From an uncultured Sulfurimonas sp. (GTDB lineage Bacteria > Campylobacterota > Campylobacteria > Campylobacterales > Sulfurimonadaceae): a stretch of 12,020 bases of DNA. The notes beneath the pieces were generated by a model. That model worked only from the letters and a program-made list of their open reading frames with translations, ran no database searches and had not been told where the DNA came from. The position numbers and the translations under genes are program-made. The DNA lies in NCBI GenBank assembly GCA_937914675.1, contig CALDOC010000046.1, forward strand, positions 1-12,020, in the 5' to 3' direction. Shown one piece after another: positions 7,177-12,020 of the stretch. Positions within the stretch are counted from its first letter, which is position 1. Each line of letters starts with the position of its first letter.

Positions 7177-8030
7177 ATATTTTATTGACAGGTTCAAGCG
7201 GTTTTGTGGGAAGCTATTTTATGCAAAATTATAGTTCAAAACATACGATTGAAACTTTTTCATTTTTAAAAGACGACTTGAATGAGTTGAATTTACATGA
7301 GACGACTACCGTTGTTCATCTATCCGCGCTCGTGCATCAAATGGGTGGAGCAAGTTCAGAGGAGTATGAAAAAGTCAACGTGACGCAGACGCTTCTTTTG
7401 GCGAATAAAGCCAAAGAGAGCGGGGTGGGGCATTTCATCTTTATGAGCAGCGTAAAAGCGTATGGCGAGGAATCACGGAGCGTTTACAAAGAAAGCACTC
7501 CATGCAACCCCCAAGACGAATATGGAAAGAGCAAGCTCAAAGCTGAAAAAGAGTTGCAAAAAATGCAAGACGACAGTTTCAAAATATCAATCTTGAGAAC
7601 CCCCATCGTATACGGATACGGCGTAAAAGCGAACGTCAAAAATCTTGTGAATTTGGTCAAAAAAGTTTCAATATTGCCATTGGGCTCCATACGAAATAAG
7701 CGAAGCATGGTTTACGTTGGCAATCTTTGCCATTTGATTGACGCTCTGATCGAGCAAAAAAAAGAGGGCGTTTTTTTGGCTTCTGACGATGAAGCCGTGA
7801 GCACCACGGGATTGATTGAACTTATCGCCAAAAATTTGGATAAAAAAATAACTCTTATCAAAATACCATTTTTTCAAGAACTACTGAAATTGCTCAAGCC
7901 ATCTTTTCATAAAAGATTGTATGAGAGTTTGGAAGTTGACAATAGGCATACGAAAGAAATTTTGAATTTTGAGAATTTGTATAGCGTTGAAGAGGGCGTT
8001 TTGTTGATGCTAAATGGGGAGGCTTTGTGA
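7173..8030 (+). CDS. NAD-dependent sugar-nucleotide epimerase/4-reductase (extended SDR)
   Basis: Extended short-chain dehydrogenase/reductase of 285 residues. It has the NAD(P)-binding GSSGFVG at 7-13, HLSA at 49-52, a catalytic serine in MSSVKAYG (92-93), and the catalytic pair Y117 and K121 in YGKSK. RTPIVYGYG at 142-150 contributes to substrate binding. The start is TTG at 7173: the nucleotide-binding loop begins at residue 7 and the next ATG (codon 17) would delete it. It is shorter than typical GalE/Gne epimerases (about 330-340). Its place next to a WbpL-type transferase and a 4,6-dehydratase matches the WbpV-WbpL-WbpM and Rhizobium WreQ-WreU-WreV sets. In those sets the SDR reduces UDP-4-keto-6-deoxy-GlcNAc to UDP-QuiNAc or UDP-FucNAc. 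That role is my preferred inference; a plain UDP-sugar 4-epimerase remains possible. Confidence 0.8.
   Translation: MNILLTGSSGFVGSYFMQNYSSKHTIETFSFLKDDLNELNLHETTTVVHLSALVHQMGGASSEEYEKVNVTQTLLLANKAKESGVGHFIFMSSVKAYGEESRSVYKESTPCNPQDEYGKSKLKAEKELQKMQDDSFKISILRTPIVYGYGVKANVKNLVNLVKKVSILPLGSIRNKRSMVYVGNLCHLIDALIEQKKEGVFLASDDEAVSTTGLIELIAKNLDKKITLIKIPFFQELLKLLKPSFHKRLYESLEVDNRHTKEILNFENLYSVEEGVLLMLNGEAL
8016..8022 (+). promoter_or_regulatory. Strong ribosome binding site for a GTG start
   Basis: GGGGAGG lies four bases before GTG at 8027, inside the end of the reductase gene. The GTG overlaps the reductase TGA as GTGA. The next in-frame ATG is at codon 62, which would remove the first membrane helices, so the GTG is the start. 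Confidence 0.75.
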
Positions 8031-9010
8031 CGTACGCATTCTTATTTTTAATCTCTTTCGCGCTTACTTACCAGATAAGAAAGATAGCGATTAAAAGATC
8101 ATTGGTGGACATTCCAAACGAAAGAAGTTCCCACACCGTAGCGACTCCTCATGGTGGTGGAATTGCCATAGCCATCACTTGGTTCCTTGGGATAAGTTAC
8201 CTATTTTATATGAGTGACATAGAGCCTTCTTTATACTACGCTTTATTGGTTGGATCGGTTATTTCCGTTGTTTCCTATTTTGACGATTTACATGGACTTA
8301 GCGCAAAACTTAGGCTCGTAACTCAAGCTTTTGTGGCCGTTTTTGGGCTTTATTTTTTGGGTGGGCTTAAAGAAATAGATTTTATGCTCTTTTCTATCGA
8401 CAATCAAATATTTACGAATATCATCGCTTTTTTTATGATAATTTGGTTCATCAATCTCTATAACTTTTTGGATGGCATAGATGGTTATGCTGCAAGCGAA
8501 GCCATATTTTTAGGTCTTGGCGGATTTTTCTTCTTTGGCGATAGCCACTTTTTAGTTTTGATTGTCGCCGTTTTTGGGTTTTTAGTTTGGAACTGGCACA
8601 AAGCAAAAATCTTTATGGGAGACGTAGGAAGTACTCTTTTGGGCTATAACGTAGCGATATTCACGCTCTATTATACAAATCATGAAGCTCAAAATCTATG
8701 GATATGGATTATTTTATTTGGAGCGTTTTGGTATGACGCCACCCTGACGCTGTACAGAAGATACCTAAATGGCGAAAGATTGAGTTTGGCGCACAAAAAA
8801 CACGCGTATCAAAGACTTACTCAATGCGATTACTCACATAGCAGAGTTGTGATTTTGGCAATGATGGTGAATCTATCGCTGTTTAGCATAGCTTATTTTG
8901 TGTCAAACATGTCGATAGCCTTGATTCTGTCCATAGCGCTACTTTATGGCGTCGTTAAATATATAGACAAGAAAAAGAAATTTGAGACCAAATATTATGA
9001 AAGAGAATAG
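8027..9010 (+). CDS. WecA/WbpL-type undecaprenyl-phosphate sugar-1-phosphate transferase
   Basis: Polytopic membrane enzyme of the MraY/WecA superfamily, 327 residues, about ten hydrophobic segments. It transfers a HexNAc-1-phosphate from a UDP-sugar to undecaprenyl phosphate on the cytoplasmic face and so starts glycan assembly. The magnesium-binding DD pair is D86-D87 in YFDDLHGLS. The NLYNFLDGIDGYA block at 143-155 contains the conserved N146, D149 and D152. MGDVGS at 197-202 follows, and the C-terminal cytoplasmic loop has HKKH at 256-259, the superfamily's HxxH-type histidines. The N-terminus has the RSSHTVATPHGGG segment typical of WecA and WbpL enzymes. Length and loops fit WbpL (FucNAc/QuiNAc-1-P) better than MraY. 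It is not PglC, which is a small single-membrane-helix protein of another family. Overlap with the upstream reductase and contact with the downstream dehydratase suggest that its substrate is the sugar those two make. Confidence 0.88.
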   Translation: MTYAFLFLISFALTYQIRKIAIKRSLVDIPNERSSHTVATPHGGGIAIAITWFLGISYLFYMSDIEPSLYYALLVGSVISVVSYFDDLHGLSAKLRLVTQAFVAVFGLYFLGGLKEIDFMLFSIDNQIFTNIIAFFMIIWFINLYNFLDGIDGYAASEAIFLGLGGFFFFGDSHFLVLIVAVFGFLVWNWHKAKIFMGDVGSTLLGYNVAIFTLYYTNHEAQNLWIWIILFGAFWYDATLTLYRRYLNGERLSLAHKKHAYQRLTQCDYSHSRVVILAMMVNLSLFSIAYFVSNMSIALILSIALLYGVVKYIDKKKKFETKYYERE

Positions 9011-10741
9011 ATGAACATAGATAAAACTTTATTAAACTTTTTAGTAATAATTGTCATAACTTTTGCTACCTTTTTGTGGACGTTTTTTATTTTTCACATC
9101 CCTGTGGACGATATGGTGGTGCTAAGCGTAATATCAATTCGCATAATCGCGTCGTTGCTTATTTTAAGCGATTACTCTCTTTCATGGTCTAAGGTTTCTC
9201 CAAAAACTTTTCTTATAAAAAGTTTTGTATATATCATGGCTTTTTTAGTTTACGCGCCGATGTTTTACAAATACCTGCCTTTGTCATTTTTAGCGTCGGA
9301 ACTCTTTTTATATATATTTATCATAAACTTTATTATGTATATGTATTACTATTTAGTAAACAGAAGCAGAATGGAAAAAACAAAATTAGTTGTAATTTTT
9401 GGCGCTGGCAAAGCGGGGATAAAACTAGAATCAGAATTTTCCAATACCCAATATAGAGTGAAATGTTTTCTCGATGACGATAAAATAATACAAAATCGCT
9501 CCATTGATTCCATAAAAGTCATCTCTCGCCATGATTTAAAAAATAAAATTCAAAAAAACAAAATGGACCTATTGGTTATAGCTATCCCCTCGGCTCCAAA
9601 AGAGTCGGTCAAAGAGATTTATAATGATTTGAGCGCATACTTTAACGAGATAAAAATTCTACCCTCCATGGATGAAATTCTTGAAGGGAAAGACTTTTCA
9701 ACTCAATTAAAAGATATGTCCGTTGAGGAATTATTGGCTCGCAATCCACAAGATTTAGACAAAGAAAAAATAGCGTCATTTATAAATAATAAGACGATTT
9801 TGGTCACTGGCGCGGGGGGAAGCATAGGGAGTGAAATCTGTAGGACGTGTGAAAAGTTTGGCGCAAAAAAACTGATACTTTTGGACAATAGCGAATACAA
9901 TCTTTACTCCGTTGAAGAGGAACTTAAAAATGTAGCGACGGTCGCGGTTATGCAAAACGTAAAAGACATTGATTTGATAGAAGAAACGTTTAAATTGCAT
10001 AAGCCCGACATTGTGATTCACGCGGCCGCGTACAAACACGTTCCTTTGGTTGAAGCAAATATTCATGAAGCTATTAGAAATAACGTTCTTGGAACTAAAA
10101 ACGTCATAGACATGGCTATAAAACACCGCGTTGAAAAGTTTGTTATGATATCAACGGACAAAGCCGTTAGACCAACAAACGTTATGGGAACGACAAAGCG
10201 AATATGTGAGTTGTACGCTCAAAACGTAGACGCAAAACAGACTGAGATAGTCGCTGTAAGATTTGGAAACGTTCTAGGAAGTAGCGGAAGCGTTATCCCT
10301 AAGTTTAAGGCTCAAATTAAAAAAGGAAAGAATATTACAGTCACTCATCCAGACATAACGAGATATTTCATGCTGATAGCGGAGGCTTGTGAACTCGTAC
10401 TTCAAGCGGCCGCCATTGGCGTTGGTGGAGAGATATTTATTTTAGACATGGGTGAGCCAATTAAGATAGTGGATTTGGCTCAAAAGATGATTGATTTGAG
10501 TGGAACTTCAAATATAAAAATAGAGTTTACGGGTCTTCGTCCCGGGGAAAAACTTTATGAAGAGTTGCTTATAGACGATAGCGAGGCAAAAACCGATTAT
10601 GAATCGATAACGGTAGCTAGTTTGACTCTATACGACATAGATAAATTGAACGAAGACATAAGAGAATTGCTTGTATGTCATGATAAATTGGGAAAATTAA
10701 AAGAGATGGTTCCCGAGTTTAATCATCAAACGAATATGTGA
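9011..10741 (+). CDS. pglF: Membrane-bound nucleotide-sugar 4,6-dehydratase (PglF/WbpM family)
   Basis: A 576-residue enzyme of the PglF/WbpM/CapD group, which converts UDP-GlcNAc to UDP-4-keto-6-deoxy-GlcNAc. About four membrane helices lie within residues 8-117. A first nucleotide-binding domain has FGAGKAG at 130-136 and the catalytic SDR domain begins with TGAGGSIGSE at 266-275. HAAAYKHVP is at 337-345. The active-site segment is STDKAVRPTNVMGTTK, with T382, D383, K384, M392 and K396; the methionine replacing the usual SDR tyrosine is characteristic of this family. GLRPGEKLYEE is at 508-518. Size matches PglF (about 590) rather than the larger WbpM (about 665). The ATG directly abuts the previous stop, with no strong ribosome site. 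The product is followed by tandem stops TGA TAG. In C. jejuni the product feeds bacillosamine synthesis; here the flanking reductase suggests a different fate. The symbol follows the family, not a proven pathway. Confidence 0.9.
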   Translation: MNIDKTLLNFLVIIVITFATFLWTFFIFHIPVDDMVVLSVISIRIIASLLILSDYSLSWSKVSPKTFLIKSFVYIMAFLVYAPMFYKYLPLSFLASELFLYIFIINFIMYMYYYLVNRSRMEKTKLVVIFGAGKAGIKLESEFSNTQYRVKCFLDDDKIIQNRSIDSIKVISRHDLKNKIQKNKMDLLVIAIPSAPKESVKEIYNDLSAYFNEIKILPSMDEILEGKDFSTQLKDMSVEELLARNPQDLDKEKIASFINNKTILVTGAGGSIGSEICRTCEKFGAKKLILLDNSEYNLYSVEEELKNVATVAVMQNVKDIDLIEETFKLHKPDIVIHAAAYKHVPLVEANIHEAIRNNVLGTKNVIDMAIKHRVEKFVMISTDKAVRPTNVMGTTKRICELYAQNVDAKQTEIVAVRFGNVLGSSGSVIPKFKAQIKKGKNITVTHPDITRYFMLIAEACELVLQAAAIGVGGEIFILDMGEPIKIVDLAQKMIDLSGTSNIKIEFTGLRPGEKLYEELLIDDSEAKTDYESITVASLTLYDIDKLNEDIRELLVCHDKLGKLKEMVPEFNHQTNM

Positions 10742-10759
10742 TAGTTTAAACTATCACAT
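10736..10759. terminator. Perfect 24-base palindrome at the convergent gene ends (possible bidirectional terminator)
   Basis: Each strand reads ATGTGATAGTTT followed by its exact reverse complement. The palindrome contains the TGA of the plus-strand dehydratase (10739-10741) and the TAA of the minus-strand ATP-grasp gene (10746-10748), which are only four bases apart. A transcript from either side could fold into a stem of about ten pairs with a TTAA loop. Only three of the twelve pairs are G-C and no T-run follows on either strand, so it is not a standard intrinsic terminator. It may still block or process both converging transcripts. The palindrome is certain; the function is inferred. Confidence 0.5.
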
Positions 10760-11924
10760 GTCCCACAAACTTACTCATGTTGTCCATGATCTCTGAACCC
10801 TTTCTAAAGCTCACTCCGCAAGCTTCATAGGCGAAAAACACTCCCGCTTGGTATTTTGCGCCATTGGAATCTTTAGGAAACTCCACGTACTCTTGATAGA
10901 CCTTTTTGTAGTTGTCGTATGGTCCAGCGTTTTCTTGGCTAGTCGCGCCATTGGCTTCAATGATTTTCGTGTTCGCTCCCTCTCTTCCAAAAACGGGTTT
11001 TTCTACATGTTTGACGCCTTTGAGTGGCTCAAAAGAGGTTTTTAGGAGATATGGCGAATCTGGAAAGAGATCGCATAAAATCTTCATCATACCCTTGGAC
11101 TGAAAAAGTAGAGCGTACGCCGGGTTGAGTATAATTGCCTTTTGATTTTGCATAATGTTTGTCAGCGTAGTGGCAAGTTCTGGCTCGTCTACCGCTATGT
11201 CTTCCCATGGATAGAGTTTGAACCAGTATTCATAGCTATTCTCGTCTCTATCATAGACTCCATTTTCGTCAAAATGCGTGTTTTCCAAAAACTCAAAAGA
11301 GGTGTTAAATCCAGCGTCCGTCGCCATCTGTTGCAATAATTTTGTCGTAGCTTCTTCTTCGTCGTTATTTGAAATAGCTGAAAAAAGTATCTTCCAATTA
11401 TCGTATCGTTCATCAAACTCTTCTATGTCGTCAAAAAGCGTTATGAGTCTTTTGAAGTTATCGCTTATAGCTTCATAGACGTTGTTAAATTGTTTGTCTT
11501 CATCCATGTTATTGTGTTTTAGGATCGCCCATTGGAGTAGCGCGGTTTCAAAAAGTCCCGTCGGAGTGTCGGCGTTAAACTCTATGAGTTTTATATCTTT
11601 GCCATCTATGCCGCCAGCCAAATCAAAGCGTCCATAAAGATGCCAATGAACGTCGTTTTCCCAGCTTTTTTTGATCGCGTCGATAAGATTGAAGGGAATG
11701 CCCAAATCGAAAAAAAGCTCATTTTCCATGACATGCTCCGCGGCTTCTACGTACATATCGTATATTTCATTTGTCGCGTTGTAATAGGCTTGCGCTTCAT
11801 CCTCTGAGATTACGACGAGCGCGTCGCTGATATATTTGCTTCCATCGCTATCCGTGTGCCAGTTAAACCCTATCTCTTCTAAAGACGAGTCGTCTAAAGG
11901 TTTTACTTGTTTTAATTTAATCAT
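10746..11924 (-). CDS. Glutathionylspermidine synthase-family ATP-grasp protein (YgiC/YjfC-like)
   Basis: Protein of 392 residues matching the synthetase half of glutathionylspermidine synthase (GSP_synth family). It has no amidase domain, so it belongs with YgiC/YjfC of E. coli and the similar Campylobacter protein. ATP-grasp proteins of this type join a carboxylate to an amine, but the substrates of the short forms are not established. Visible signatures are WHLYGRFDLAGG at 94-105, KLIEFNADTPTG at 112-123, and EKPVFGREGAN at 308-318, the last expected to bind the nucleotide. The central part is acidic (DDIEEFDE, NNDEEE). No signal peptide is seen, so it should be cytoplasmic. The ATG at 11922-11924 has GGGAG on the minus strand (11932-11936) seven bases upstream, inside the end of the preceding gene, with three bases between stop and start. 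It is probably cotranscribed with the lipoprotein-like gene. It has no evident link to the glycan cluster. Confidence 0.85.
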   Translation of the reverse strand: MIKLKQVKPLDDSSLEEIGFNWHTDSDGSKYISDALVVISEDEAQAYYNATNEIYDMYVEAAEHVMENELFFDLGIPFNLIDAIKKSWENDVHWHLYGRFDLAGGIDGKDIKLIEFNADTPTGLFETALLQWAILKHNNMDEDKQFNNVYEAISDNFKRLITLFDDIEEFDERYDNWKILFSAISNNDEEEATTKLLQQMATDAGFNTSFEFLENTHFDENGVYDRDENSYEYWFKLYPWEDIAVDEPELATTLTNIMQNQKAIILNPAYALLFQSKGMMKILCDLFPDSPYLLKTSFEPLKGVKHVEKPVFGREGANTKIIEANGATSQENAGPYDNYKKVYQEYVEFPKDSNGAKYQAGVFFAYEACGVSFRKGSEIMDNMSKFVGHVIV

Positions 11925-11927
11925 AAT

Positions 11928-12020
11928 TCAGCTCCCGTAACTGCTAGCGCTAGATGAACTCTTGCTAGAAGATCCAAAAAAACTTTTTTTAGAGCTAGAA
12001 GAGCTAGCGGCGTTTCCGGC
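11928..12020 (-). CDS. Ser-rich C-terminus of a probable UPF0323-type lipoprotein (partial)
   Basis: A minus-strand frame entering from the right edge gives 30 residues ending at the TGA whose complement is 11928-11930. The peptide is dominated by serine (18 of 30 residues), with KKSFFGSSSKSSSS in the middle and SYGS at the end. Low-complexity Ser/Gly tails of this kind, with a phenylalanine-glycine core, occur at the end of UPF0323 lipoproteins of Campylobacterota. In C. jejuni such a lipoprotein gene adjoins a glutathionylspermidine synthase-like gene. The signal peptide and lipobox would lie outside the window, so the assignment rests on the tail and on gene order. The E. coli ygiB-ygiC pair has a similar arrangement. 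Confidence 0.6.
   Translation of the reverse strand, partial: AGNAASSSSSKKSFFGSSSKSSSSASSYGS

Noticed and set aside
7173..8030. Naming the SDR gene galE or gne
   Set aside because: The SDR motifs fit but the length and neighbours favour a WbpV/WreQ-type reductase; the sequence alone does not separate epimerase from reductase, so no symbol was given.
8027..9010. PglC-type bacillosamine-1-phosphate transferase
   Set aside because: The protein is polytopic with MraY/WecA motifs (DD, NxxNxxDGIDG, MGDxGS), a different family from the small single-helix PglC.
9814..9819. G6 tract in the dehydratase as a phase-variable homopolymer
   Set aside because: Six Gs is short compared with the longer G/C tracts that vary in Campylobacter, and it encodes the required glycine-rich nucleotide loop.

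Overview
The window reads as a Campylobacterota (Epsilonproteobacteria) chromosome segment, most like a free-living relative of Campylobacter such as the sulfur-oxidising genera; the genus is a guess. The reasons are a protein closely resembling Campylobacter PglB along its whole length, a pglB-pglA gene adjacency, a pglF-type gene at the end of the cluster, AT-rich DNA with tightly packed genes, and a nearby UPF0323-like lipoprotein/ATP-grasp gene pair of the kind found in Campylobacter.

Layout. Positions 1-10741 form one uninterrupted plus-strand gene string: the end of an unrecognised gene, a GT-B glycosyltransferase, an FkbM-family methyltransferase, a CgeB-like glycosyltransferase, a GT2 glycosyltransferase, the oligosaccharyltransferase PglB, a PglA-like GT4 glycosyltransferase, a short-chain NAD-dependent sugar-nucleotide epimerase/reductase, a WecA/WbpL-type polyprenyl-phosphate sugar-1-phosphate transferase, and a PglF/WbpM-type nucleotide-sugar 4,6-dehydratase. 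Almost every junction is a stop/start overlap or a gap of a few bases, so the string looks like one translationally coupled operon. It meets a convergent minus-strand pair (an ATP-grasp protein of the glutathionylspermidine synthase family and the Ser-rich tail of a probable lipoprotein) at a perfect 24-base palindrome that contains both stop codons. No gene-free stretch longer than about 20 bases was found, and no tRNA, rRNA, CRISPR array, insertion sequence or phage gene was seen.

How the genes work together (inference from families and order). The dehydratase converts UDP-GlcNAc to a 4-keto-6-deoxy sugar, the reductase would reduce it to a 6-deoxy-HexNAc such as QuiNAc or FucNAc, and the WbpL-type enzyme would load this sugar-1-phosphate onto undecaprenyl phosphate. 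The PglA-like and upstream glycosyltransferases would extend it, the FkbM enzyme might O-methylate it, and PglB would transfer the finished glycan to asparagines of periplasmic proteins. Compared with the C. jejuni order pglB-pglA-pglC-pglD-(wlaJ)-pglE-pglF, the three bacillosamine genes pglC, pglD and pglE appear to be replaced by a reductase plus a WbpL-type priming enzyme. This would make an N-glycan whose linking sugar is not di-N-acetylbacillosamine, and it is the most interesting point of the window. No flippase is visible, so the cluster must continue to the left or use one encoded elsewhere.
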